A DNA stretch of 64,000 nt from Parapristionchus giblindavisi. Its lineage: Eukaryota; Nematoda; Chromadorea; Rhabditida; Diplogasteridae. The notes under the pieces are model-generated. The model searched no databases and was not told the DNA's origin. It saw nothing but the letters and a program-made list of their open reading frames with translations. Shown piece by piece: positions 1 through 11,400 of the stretch (the first letter of the stretch is position 1; every line of letters begins with the position of its first letter). Position numbers and translations under genes: made by a program. Where the stretch lies: assembly GCA_943737045.1 (NCBI GenBank), contig CALSFV010000059.1, positions 496,001-560,000 of the forward strand. Direction: 5' to 3'.

Positions 1-527
1 CCCCTGGAAACCCCGGACGTCCTCCTCAGGAGCCTTGCAACCCCATCACTCCTCCTCCTTGCCAACCTTGCGCTCAGGGACCTGCCGGACCCCCCGGACC
101 TCCTGGACTTCCCGGAGACAACGGACCCGCTGGACCTCCCGGAAAGAAGGGTAACGATGCCGCCCAAGGAGAGCAGGGACCCAAGGGACCCCCTGGACCT
201 CCCGGACCTCCCGGAAACCCTGGACTCCCCGGACAGCCTGGAGAGGACGCCAAGTCCGAGCCCGTCGTTCCTGGACCTCCTGGACCTCCCGGACCTCAGG
301 GACCCCAAGGACAGGGTGGAGCTCCTGGACAGAACGGATCCGATGGAAAGCCTGGAGAGCCCGGAGCCAAGGGAGCCCCTGGAGAGCCTGGACAGCCCGG
401 AGAGGACGGAAAGCCCGGACCCGCCGGAACTCCCGGACAGCCCGGACACCCCGGAGAGCGCGGTATCTGCCCCAAGTATTGCGCTATCGACGGAGGAGTC
501 TTCTTCGAGGACGGAACTCGCCGTTAA
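1..527 (+). CDS. Cuticle collagen, C-terminal part (5' end outside window)
   Basis: Reading frame starts at base 3 and runs to TAA at 525-527, giving 174 residues. After a short Gly-X-Y start comes the three-cysteine interruption [13 protein letters not shown], then two long Gly-X-Y blocks separated by the non-helical spacer EDAKSEPVV. The protein ends in the two-cysteine tail [11 protein letters not shown] followed by a Phe- and Arg-rich terminus. This Cys spacing and C-terminus are hallmarks of nematode cuticle collagens (COL family), which are secreted by the hypodermis, trimerised and cross-linked into the exoskeleton. The block has no introns and strongly biased C/G-ending codons (GGA for Gly, CCC/CCT for Pro), typical of a highly expressed structural gene. 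The N-terminal membrane/RXXR part lies before the window. The family call is secure; the exact paralogue cannot be told. Confidence 0.95.
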   Translation, partial: PGNPGRPPQEPCNPITPPPCQPCAQGPAGPPGPPGLPGDNGPAGPPGKKGNDAAQGEQGPKGPPGPPGPPGNPGLPGQPGEDAKSEPVVPGPPGPPGPQGPQGQGGAPGQNGSDGKPGEPGAKGAPGEPGQPGEDGKPGPAGTPGQPGHPGERGICPKYCAIDGGVFFEDGTRR

Positions 528-1349
528 GCACCATCTGGAGCTCGTCGGTGGAGAGCTCCGGAGCTTGGCTCTCTGGGTCATGCTCTGCCTGCTCCCACCA
601 TCTCCGCACTAATTTATTAATTAATGAAATGTCATTCATGACAGATAAAAAATGTGCTATATTTGAATTGTTTACTACATATTATTACAACTCTTACATT
701 AACAACAACTTGTAAATATATTCTTGGCTCAAAAGTTGAATTTACATCGGATTCTCCATAGTACGGGTAGCTACAGTAACCCGAAATGGCCTTAACACTT
801 TTAGAGGTGGCGACAAAAAGTGTTGCCTTGAGTGTTATCATAACTGGAAGGGATTGAAACAAAGGAAAATGAAAGGATGAAACCCGTCCGCGAAAATGAA
901 AGTCATTGTCTCATGAACGGATATGAACGGATCAGGCAGATCAAACGGTGTAATTGAGCGTATAAATATCACTTGTTTTCTTTGTACGAGAGCGTCCGCG
1001 ATGAATATTTCTCGTTTCGCATAGTTCATAAACTATTTTAAATATCAAATCAGCGTGGCAAAGGCTAGGTGTGAGGAAGTGGAGAGGCTCGGTATTTACA
1101 TGCAGTTTGTCATTTTCTTATTCAAGTACATTTAATACGGACAATAAATATAACACTTCTCTTGACAGGTCTTCTGCTCTGTGATAACACTTATTTCTCT
1201 GTGTGTGCGTGGTCCCTTGTATTCTAGTTCCTGCAAACCTTTCTGTATTAGTCTGTCTTCCTCTTCTTCTTTTCTCATTTCCAAGTATCTTATTGGCTTC
1301 CAGAAGGGCGCTTGTCGCAATTATGCATTGAATGGTTGGTCGTAACTTC

Positions 1350-1531
1350 GGAGGAGAGAGAGGGAGAGGGAGAGAGGGAGAGAGAGGGAGAGGGAGAGAG
1401 GGAGAGAGGGAGAGAGGGAGAGGGGAGAGAGGGAGAGAGGGAGAGAGGGAGAGAGGGAGAGAGGGAGAGAGGGAGAGAGGGAGAGAGGGAGAGAGGGAGA
1501 GAGGGAGAGAGGGAGAGAGGGAGAGGAGGAA
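1350..1531. repeat. GAGAGG/GGGAGA microsatellite
   Basis: About 180 bp of nearly perfect purine hexamers (GGGAGA with GAGAGG variants). It is one of more than twenty such tracts in the window. Confidence 0.95.
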
Positions 1532-1621
1532 ATCATCAGCCGAAAGTTCCTCTGAATGGGGTACTCGAAGACACATTGGGTGTAGATAGATATGGGGCAT
1601 GGAGGAGTTGGAGGAGTTAAG

Positions 1622-1735
1622 GGTCCACCCCGAGCTAATTGGAAACTCTCCAGCAATGCTCTCTCGTTTTCTTTGTCTAGGAGAGAGCGTTGCCAGAGCG
1701 AAGAGTTTCAGATTAGTTTGGGTTGTAACTTTAAT
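1622..1735. repeat. GAG-hairpin element copy
   Basis: Palindrome of the form CCCGAGCTAATTxGAAACTCTC ... GAGAG core ... GAGAGTTTCAxATTAG. See the finding for the family. Confidence 0.75.
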
Positions 1736-2060
1736 GAGTTGCATGTGAAGAAAAACATCATGAGTGAAATGAAACTATATGTTATAAGAATTTTCTTTTA
1801 ATATTTCATCAATAAATAAATCAATTATTATTCTTTATTCCATCATTTTATACATAAAAGAAAATCAGATGACATGAGGGGATCTTCTCAATGATATCGA
1901 TGTCGGTGTGAATTTTGGGTACGGTGGCAGTTTTAAGCTAATTGTAAGGGCGAATCTTTACAAAAAAGAGATAACTATGTCAATGTTTATCTACGTATTT
2001 AGTAGGATATGAGGTTGCATGGAAAGGAAAGTACAGTACATATGATATAGGATAAAGGTT

Positions 2061-5000
2061 CTAATTGAGAATCATTTTAGCTCCTTTGAGTACGGCAAAA
2101 ACGACGCATCCCACAACAGCCGGAATGAAGTAATTTGTGAATGCGGCAGAGGTTGTGATGCCCTTCAGTGAAACGGATGAGGACGACGCGGGGGATGAGG
2201 AAGGTTTGGGCGCGGGCGGCTTCTGAAATATGTATTTTTTTAATTTATTTAATTATTTATTTGATACGACATAGAGAAGTGATAGGTGAAATATGTAATA
2301 CAAGGTAATAGTATAGGCTTCTGGAAAATGTATTTTTATGCAAATAGAGAAGTGATAGGTAAAATATTTCATGAAAGGATATTGAATTTAAATTCAATTT
2401 AAATTAATTTATCATACATCAAAAAGATGCGACAATATTTGATGCAACAAGTAAATGAGATCTTGTGGGGTAAAAACGGGGTCAGGGGACGTTATTCAAG
2501 GCATGCAGAGTCCTATTTGATCTGATAATAATTATATTAAAATAAATAATAAATAAAAATCTGTAAATAATAGAAAGCAGTAAAATTTTTGAGCTTCGGA
2601 AATTCTAATGCTCGCTCTCGCCTCCCTACCGATTGCCACTTCACTACACACCTCTGCACCTAACCCGTCTGATTTTCGCCTCAATGGTTTCATGTAACGT
2701 TGTGATTAGCATTTTTTAGAGAAAAAAAGCCATAACGTGACAGGGTAAAATGTGGTAAACGTGGTAAAATGTGTTAAATAGGGACATTTTAGCAACTATT
2801 TAAAATGAGTTTCTGTGCTATCAATTGCAAAATGATCTTGAATCATTTAGGTTAGACGTGAAACTTATTCGATCGGTCCTATCGCCGTTTTCGTTCAGAA
2901 GAATACCAAAGACATGGGTTTTGAGTCGAATTTACGGTACCTCTTTCAAGAACCAGAGGATTTGATGTAGATTATTTGATGAAGACAACGAAGAATGTGT
3001 GACAAACTCAAAGAGAGGAGAGTTTTCTCTTCCCTTTATTGAATATTACATTTTAGGTCCGTAAAGTAGGTCCGAAGAAGAGATTAAGCCCTCCGGACTG
3101 AATTGGCCTTGAATCATCACTAGCCTAGCAGTGATCACCCGCAGGACTTCATGCGCCATGATTATTGGGTGGTACCTTTACCTATTTAACCTTTGCATTT
3201 TAGGGCACGCACAAAAAGTACAAAAAAAAAACACTTTTTCCCGCAGCTTTTGAACCGAGGACATCGAACCTAGATGTGCGAGGAATAGAATACGCTGGTG
3301 GCAAACTCTCTCATATTTGAGCCATAAATTATTTAACTATAAGAGGAGACACTTATAAGTACAGAGAAACGCTCTCTCTCTAATGTGAGAGAACTTGGTT
3401 AGCTTACTCCAGTCCCCATTACTATCTCGAGCGAGAGAGTATAATCCAGCGTGTATTTTTGAGAGAGTTCGGAGAAAGCTAACCTTGGTCGATGATAGTC
3501 CAATTAGACAACCTATATCTGAGAGACTTTGTCGTGAGTGTGGCTGTTTGTTGAGGGCTACTAATGTAGACGGTACATAATCTTTATTCATCTTCATCTT
3601 TGTCATGCGACAACCGCTCACTATATACATACTGTCACACTATTTCTCGGTCAAAACTAATGATCGCTTGCTTTGCTCGCTTAACGAAGAAAAAGGAATA
3701 CAATAGAAAAAGAAAAGAAAAGAAAAAAAAGAGATCAGAATACTGAGCGTGCAAAGTAGTGAGTGTATTGTGGTAGAAAGTGTACGAGTCATGCTCTCTT
3801 ATATTATAGAATTAAAAATGTCCGAACAATACAAATTCCGATATCTGCCGCGCAATACTCAGACTCCGCCCACTTCTTCGCGCGACATACCTTTTTCTCT
3901 TATTTTATCGAATTTTATGGCGTTTCCTCATCATTTCACAGGACTTTCAATAAAAATAAAATTATATGCATTGAAAAAACGTTCGAAAAAACCTTGCGAA
4001 AATTTGGAGTGGTGGAGAAGTTTACTATATTCGGCATTTGGCGCGGTGTGTGCAAAACTTTTGTAATTCTATAATATTTACTCAATGGCACATATTCTTG
4101 CTCTGTACAGTTCGGTTGAAGTAATGATCATTTCTAGTTAGGTACTGATATTGAAGGACATAGTGAATATTTAGCAGATCACAAGAAGATAAAGGAAGAC
4201 TCATCAAAGAAAGAAGATCCCCATTTATGGCAACATTGTTTATCATTAGCTCATCTTGTGATTTAATAAAAAATAATAATGTTCTTTTCTAAAGAAAAGA
4301 AGAAAGACCCACTACTTTTTAAACATTCTCTCGCTTTATTTGTTTTTTTCCCTTGACCAGATCAATAGTATACTCAAAAAGATAAGAATTGACAAGATAC
4401 GGAGCTATGACTATTCGTTAAAAAACACACCTGTGCGGGAGAGTCCAGTTTTCCAATAGCGTACTCTTTCGCCATTTCTTTAGCGTCCGCTGAGTGTGCT
4501 GCGTCGTCGAAAGCCTCGGTCGCATCCTGAAACTCTCCATGAATTTAAACCATATCACCTTTTCACTAATTCTATTACGCACGTTAGTTCAAAATGTGAG
4601 AGAGATGGGAATAGCGGGGCAAAAGAGATGCTGAGGCGACTTTTGCCATCATTGTGGTGCGCTGTTTGGTGTGTTTTTACATTATAATGAGACGATAGTT
4701 CATTAGTCAATGCAGCGCACCTCAGACAGGTTTGGTGGCGCGGCGGAGAGTGCGAAAGAGAGAATCATTTGATGCCATCTCGCACGCATACCCTCTCTAA
4801 TGCAGCCCACCAAACCCGCCTGGCATCCGCCTCGCGCTCTTTATAAGTTGGAAAACGTGATTCACCCTTCCTTCATCGTTGCCCCGCTATTACAGAGGCT
4901 GAACTAACGTGTATGGTGTAGTTGATTTCCCAAAATGGGCATTGAAATAGTAAATCAAAAAGGTTAACAGAAAAGGTTGATTTACCTTTCCCGCTACTTC

Positions 5001-5150
5001 CAGAAGCACATGTTCGCCTCCCGGATGTTCATCCACGAATTTGGTCAGATCATACACAATACCATCGATGATGCACCAGAGGGATTGGCCATCCGAGTGC
5101 GTGGCCACCTCGGCCTCAGTCATCACCGGCAGACCATCGAGAGCGACCAT
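2061..5150 (-). CDS. Cytochrome b5, tail-anchored (complete, 3 exons)
   Basis: Exons, 5' to 3' on the minus strand, are 5150-4986, 4526-4431 and 2222-2061 (stop), all joined in phase 0, giving 140 aa, the usual b5 length. Exon 1 has the fold core and the haem motif DEHPGGEH (ligand His42). Exon 2 has DATEAFDDAAHSADAKE, whose His66 is the second axial ligand, and the 24-residue spacing between the two matches animal b5. The usual VGHS is AAHS here. Exon 3 is a Pro/Ser linker followed by a hydrophobic tail (about residues 118-134, YFIPAVVGCVVFAVL) and a short basic end, so the protein should be anchored by its C-terminus in the ER (or mitochondrial) membrane. There it passes electrons to fatty-acid desaturases, elongases and P450s. 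The start is the ATG that gives the normal N-terminus. Intron 2 is 2.2 kb. Intron 1 carries a 330-bp inverted repeat (4581-4910). Confidence 0.95.
2223..4430. other. Cytochrome b5 intron 2
   Basis: AT-rich intronic DNA with no nested gene recognised. It holds one copy of the short tRNA-like repeat at about 3125-3190 (a variant of ACGGGTAGTACCTTTACCT) and short inverted GAGAG stretches at about 3370-3470. Confidence 0.7.
4581..4910. repeat. Inverted-repeat element (MITE-like) in cytochrome b5 intron 1
   Basis: The left end begins ACGTTAGTTCA and reaches ATAGCGGGGCAA. The right end is the reverse complement, TTGCCCCGCTAT then TGAACTAACGT. The element is about 330 bp and non-coding. The terminal arms are about 30 bp with mismatches. 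Confidence 0.75.
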
Positions 5151-5462
5151 GCTGGTATGCTGAATGGTTTGCTGAATGGTATGCTGGGAGATGAATGGTA
5201 TGTATGTTGCGAGTGAAATGAGAATGACTATGTAGAATTAGGAGAAATGCTCTGGGTGAATAAGATAATCATAGTATCATAGTAATAATAATAATATGAA
5301 TAAAATAATGGCTACGAATAGTCTAGCGATAGGTTGATTCTCTTATCGGTAGAAGGGCCCAGAAGTAGAAGGAACTGATTGTGACTAGTGCGATTCGATT
5401 GAATGTAGAGAGGCAAACTTTTAGAGGTCAAGAGAGCAGAGAACCAGGAGATGAAGGGAGAA

Positions 5463-5507
<45 letters not shown>

Positions 5508-6915
5508 GAGGGAGAAACGCATTGAAACGACACAGATTAGAGATCACTATTGGCACCACATGTTCGTATGTACTTTGTGTCCATTAGAACATAATCATCA
5601 TTCACGAAGTTACTTCATCACAATTTTAATACAACAATAAAATCTTTAAAAAAAGATAAAGGTAAATTCCGTTATTCAATCCTGCTGGATATCAGTGCTT
5701 GGACGTTGATCTTGACCTTCATAAGCACCTACTCCAATTCCATAATTCACTGAGTCCTGGCAGATCGAAAGGTAGTTTAGCGTTGTCCGAAGAAGAATTC
5801 TTTCCATCTATCTTTCCTATCTTGAATAATTCATTTTTTGATCAGCAATTTAATCAATTACAAACAACTACAGATCAAATCATAGATCAATATTGTCATA
5901 TACTAGAAGTGCTTTGCCTTCTCGTTTATTTGTACGTTGTTTAACAAGTATTTTTGATTGATTCCTGCCGAACGTTATTATCGCCTAGTTCGTGATGAGT
6001 ACAAAAAAATTAGAAAAGAAAATAATATTAACAATAATAATTATATAATTTATGCGTTGAAAAAAACCATTATTGTAGATAAATTGTTTTTTTTTAATTA
6101 AATTTTATTCTTCTCTTTTCTTATCTTTCCATTCCCTTCTTGTGAATATGGATTCGAATTCGTTCTCGACCATCCAATTGTTCGTTTTCTCACGGATCTC
6201 TTAATATTCCCCGCTCATCGCATTATTTATTTATTTATTTATTCTGATAAACTTAAATTATTCATTGATTCTTGTAATGTTTTCGGCTAATTTTACTCGT
6301 AATTCGCACATATCTTTATTGCGATAAACGAAAGCATTGAGAACGGACAAAGACGTGGATAATCGAGTACGCTTGTTACCCGCTCGATGACGGACTGTGA
6401 GTGGGCGGGGCTTAGGGGCAGGGGGCGGAGCCAAGAATCTCAAGAGAAATATCGATTGATCCTAATACAGCACAATGGATAGATAGTCAGCTTACAGTAA
6501 CCCGTAGCAATGAGGGAGTAGGAGCAAAGGGATGAAGAGTAAATCGATAATTATACATACAGTAAGATTCGATCGAGGCAGTTCGGTAGTCAACATCGAT
6601 TGGGTGTCGATCACAAAATGACTTATTAAGCTATTATTTAAAGTATAATAGGACGAAAAATTAAACACAACCGGGCCATATGTATATGCATGTCTGAAGC
6701 AATTTCGAAGTAGAAAAGCGCGGGGAACCGAGAAATTTAAAATGAAAACTGGCGGGAAATTCGATTTTTATAAAATCGATCTCATAGAGATCAAGATTAG
6801 ACGCTAGCTACCTGATTGGTGGACAAGACTGGTGAGGTGATAATACCGGAAATGATCGGGGTGCATGAAAAAGGGCGGAGCTTAGGGAAATGAAAATTAT
6901 GAAAATGGGCGTAGC
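5151..6915. other. Intergenic, between cytochrome b5 5' end and Shisa-like 3' end
   Basis: Immediately upstream of the b5 ATG are imperfect copies of GCTGAATGGT (5151-5200). A GA dinucleotide tract lies at about 5466-5505 and an (AAT)n TTTATGCG tail fragment at about 6025-6060. The region must contain the b5 promoter and the 3' UTR of the next gene, but I see no distinct signals. Confidence 0.6.
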
Positions 6916-8369
6916 CTAAAACGGTGGTGGCGGAAGATTGGGCACGTTACTTGGCCGACCATCGTTGACCTCGTTCTCGATCAAGCAGTTCCAGTCGTTC
7001 CTCTGCTGATCGACCACAGCGGGTGGAGGCGGCAGATGGTGTAGACCGTGGTGTGGTGCGTGGTGCGTCGAGTGCGTTGCCGTGGTCGTCGCCGGCGAGT
7101 ACGGTGGAGGGGCTGCAAATAAATTATAATTAATTTATATCCTCAGCTATTTAATTAAACGATCTATTTAACGATCATACCAACTTTGTTCAAAAAAACC
7201 TTTCTCACCCGAGCTAGATTATATATTTTTTAAATTTAATTATCATTAACGTAAGTAATGGCTCGTTAAAAAATAGTGGAAAACCGAAATCGGCGACTTT
7301 CCACCCGTTAAAAAAGTACCCGGAAAGTCGAAAATGGAAACACGAAATTTGAATTCGCGCGCGCAAATAGGTGCGGGAATTCAAATTCCGACTTTCCGTC
7401 AGCGATTTTTAGCAACTAAAATGGAAATTCAAATTCCTGCTCGCTAGAATATGGAATTTCGCTGTCAGAAAGTCGGAATTTGAATTGCCTCCCCTCTTTG
7501 CGCGCGCGCGAATTCAAATTTCGTGTTTCCATTTTCGACTTTCCGGGTACTTTTTTAACAGGTGGAAAGTCGCCGATTTCGGTTTTCCACTATTTTTTAA
7601 CGAGCCATAAGTATTCCAAAGATTTCCCAGTGCCTTTGAACACTTTCGACTTTTTCTTTAGATCCCTAAAGGGGGCATGGGGGCAGATTGGACTAGAGAG
7701 TATGGGAAATGAAGAGAGCAGGGTCTGGGAAGTCAAAAAGTCTAACGAATTGTGTTGTCAGATACATGTTTGATGGTCGGAAGGCCTCTTTATTCTCGGG
7801 AGACAGGCAGATACATCAAAATATGCCCGTCGAAAGGGGGAGCAATTGGTTCTTTTTCGTCTGAGTCTCTTCTCGCTGCCTGTTCTCTAGATATCCCTAC
7901 TTTTGCTCGTGTCCCAACTCAAGCTATTCATCTTTAGAGAATGTAGAAACTGCATGCAGAGACCGAATATTCTTTAATGGGAAAGATACCGTAATCAAAT
8001 ATCGTAATCTAATCAACAGTCTGAAATATTTTAGAAATTTTGTGTCGCGAATAATACAATTTTCAATGCTTTTCAACCCTCCCTTTGAATGCACCACCCG
8101 AGCTAATTTTGCTCTCCGCTCTAGCAATACTCTCTCGCAGACGAATAAAGTGAGAAAGAGAGTTTCAAATATACCCGGAGTGAGCCTTTAACATATTCCA
8201 AATACTACTGTGTAATATCATGACAGCCTTCTGTCCACCAAAACAATAGCAATATCTAAGCCCCCACCATGCTATATTCAACCATGTCCCATGTACAGAG
8301 TAGGCTATTTGTTGACTGGCAAAGAAATATGCAGATGGTAAGAGAGAGAAGGGGGGGGGGGAGAGAGAA

Positions 8370-8406
<37 letters not shown>

Positions 8407-11400
8407 AGAGAGAGGAGTAGAGAGAGATATAGAGAGAGGTAGGAGAGATGACACTCTACTACTAATTAGTCAGAGGGCAGTGAATAATCAAAATAAGTGA
8501 TATATCCATACTTCGATGTACTTTACAAAAGTGCAATAAATTATTATTAATTTACATGTGCATTAGATTTATTAGATTCGCAGAAACACTGCGCGAAGAT
8601 GATCAAAGATGGGATTTTTCTAGGAGTATTCCAAATGAAGATCCTACAAAAATGTAGCCAAATACAGTAGTCACCCGTTACACCCGTTATCCCGCTCATG
8701 CTGCGGCATCACCAATTTTCTCGAATAACCAAAGTTCGTTTCAAGTAGACTCGACGATATTCCAGTCAGAATTTCATGCCGGTTCTCGTGATAAAAGTCA
8801 CTAACATAACTCTATGGTAATTTGAGAACATGTTTTGTAAATTTTACAAAAGTGCTTCTTCATTTCTGTTTTGCTTATCTTAGCTTTCTCTTTCGCTAAA
8901 CACACAACGCTAATTATGTTCCGCTGAAACTCGAAATTTGAATTCCCGCACCTTTTCGCGCCCGCTAATTCAAATTTCGAGTTTCCATTTTCTCTTTCTA
9001 CTATGTGCTTATATCTGCCCAGGATTCAGTCAGAATTCCCAATAAGTCATATTCTCTGAAACATCGAGAAACTTGTTCTACTAAATAATTGGTGTTTCGT
9101 GACTGGCAATAATTTAGATGTGTTTCGGGTCCCACACGGAATACCCCGACCAGGAAGTTTATCGGACCTACCGTAATCTGCCCCGTCCCTGTTTCAGGCT
9201 AATTGAATGTACCCATGAACCATTTCTCTTATAGTGCTATTTTCTTTCTTTCTTTCTTTCTCTCCCTCCCTCTACACTTCTCTACCCAATTCCCCCAGGA
9301 GTTTAGTAAGACAGAATTGAAATCTCTCGCAAAAAGCGTCAATTCAGCATCTCTCCCTCTCCCTCTCTCTCCCTCTCCCTCTCTATCTCTTCTTCTCTCC
9401 CTCTCCCTCTCTGAAAACTAACTCACGGAGCTTAATTAGCGCTGTGTGGATTTGTCCGGCCTAGGATAATATGGACTGAATTCAACAATAAAAGGAGAAG
9501 AAAGAAGATGACAAGGAAAAAGAAGAAGAAGAAGAAGTATAGTATCAATCTGTGATGGCTTTGTTCGAAAGTGATGAAAAGAAAGAAACAATTTCTATGA
9601 TAAAAGTTCTTTCAAATAAAAATAAATCAATGAGACAAAAGTTAAAAGATAAATCACACACGTCCGACCATAATGGGTACTAGTTTACTCGAAAGGTGTA
9701 TTGTATTATTTTGTATCGATCGCATGGTCGCCGTAGGCTACGTGACTACGTGCCAAACACTAAACCCCAGACTTGTCTTCGCTGCGCTAGCCATCTTTAG
9801 CTTTTATTGCTCCCGTAAATGGCCCCATTCTGGAGAATATTGGACTTTTGGAAGATAACAAAAAGATCCATGATATCACCGGGGACATATCCTATATATA
9901 TTCGGGGCACCCTGTGTGTCGCATGCCATTTCAAAAAAAACAAGATAATTGTTTTACAATTATCGGCTTTTCGTGATTGGACCCCAAACATTATTCTACC
10001 CCCCCCCGTGTTTAATCTTTGAACACTTGAGTTTGATCGTTGAATGCGCAGTATCGTGCGTCTGATCCAAAAATGCAATTCGAAAAATCAAAGATCAACT
10101 CTAACAACCACAATGATTGGTGTACCCTATGTCATATACTTTCTCGTAGACAAAGAAAGCGAGAAACTGTGGCGAGAGAGGAGAGTTTCAAATTAGCTCG
10201 GGGTTTGCGTTTAAATTGGAAAATTAGAATAGTAAAAATGTTCGTATGTATTTAAGCCTATTTAAGTTTTTTGAAAGCGTACCAGGTGCCTAACAAAACT
10301 TTAAGCAAAATTCTGCTAATAAGTGTCATGCGAAACATAGTTGATGAACGATCTGTCGTCTGTGTATAGAGATGACATTAAATACGAACAATTTTGAAAG
10401 CTCACTAATTTTGAGAGAGTTTTCATGTTATTATTAGTTAAGAGCGCAGAAATAATTATCCTTTTTCCAAGATTCGCCCTAAGTTCCAAAAATGTGCCCA
10501 AACCCACACCGATATAATAATAATATTTATAATAATATTTATGCGTTTTCAAGAAATCTTAGCGACAGATATTCATCGATTCCCTACTTTATATAAATTA
10601 CACTATCAAGCTCACAGGCTCGTGCATTCTCTTAGAAACTAAACAGTTCAAAGATCAAATATCAAAGATCACTCTCACCTTCATAGATCTTATGTTGTCC
10701 CTCAATGGGTCGATAGGCGGGGGCTGCTCGTTCTCGCTCCAATTGTGTCGCGAGCTCGGCCTCTCTGATGGTAGTCCTGCGTCGCTTGGCGCGATTGGCG
10801 AACAGATTACGCTCGACGCCCGAAGCGTCTGGAAGGATCGATTTTAGAAATTTAAAATTGATAGAGTGATTTGAGTGTCTAATAATTTTCTATGTTTTTA
10901 AAATCAAAATAGTTTGCACAATGCTACTATAATGTTTCATATGTTTTCCTTAAAGGTTTCACATAATAACATAAACTGGAAGGATGCATTTTAACAATTT
11001 TGAACAGAAAATTGATATGGTTGTTGACCTTATAAAATACACAAGTGGATTCTGCTGGAACAAAATATGCACATCGTAATGATGATATGGAAAAATTTTC
11101 GCAGATCGTATGGACCATGTTGGCATCGACCTCAGGTTAATGGAGGTGAAATCAATCAATGGATCGAAAATCGATCAATAATTCGAAAAATCGATCGATA
11201 ACTCACAATTATCGCCCTCCCTATTGTACCATCGGCAGTCGCGCTGCTGCTTGAGACAGAACCTCCGACAGACGATGTACGCCAGACACACGCCAACCAC
11301 GACGACGATTACGAATCCCACCACCAGTACACCGATGTACCTGGAAAGAGCTGATTTAGGAAAAGACAGAAAGGTATGCGCACTCGGTACACCACATCAT

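Larger units (their letters stand above)
528..2060. other. Intergenic, no gene seen
   Basis: The collagen 3' flank comes first, with a possible AATAAA-like signal not clearly placed. A GAGAGG/GGGAGA tract follows at about 1350-1531 and a copy of the GAG-hairpin repeat at about 1622-1735. Open frames across the purine tract encode only Arg/Glu/Gly or Ser/Leu/Pro repeats and are artefacts of the hexamer. Confidence 0.8.
7113..10678. other. Shisa-like gene intron 5
   Basis: No nested gene supported. It contains a 350-bp palindrome (7258-7609) and a small relative of it (about 8930-8990). It also has a GAG-hairpin copy (about 8081-8191), GA/CT tracts (about 8340-8445 and 9340-9415), a half copy of the hairpin (about 10139-10235) and an (AAT)n tail fragment (about 10515-10545). 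Confidence 0.75.

Noticed and set aside
157..612. Open frame of Pro/Asp/Leu repeats over the collagen
   Set aside because: Out-of-frame shadow of the Gly-X-Y repeat; the true frame starts at base 3 and ends at 527.
1118..1744. Minus-strand frame of Ser/Leu/Pro repeats
   Set aside because: Translation of the GGGAGA tract; no splice-linked non-repetitive coding sequence.
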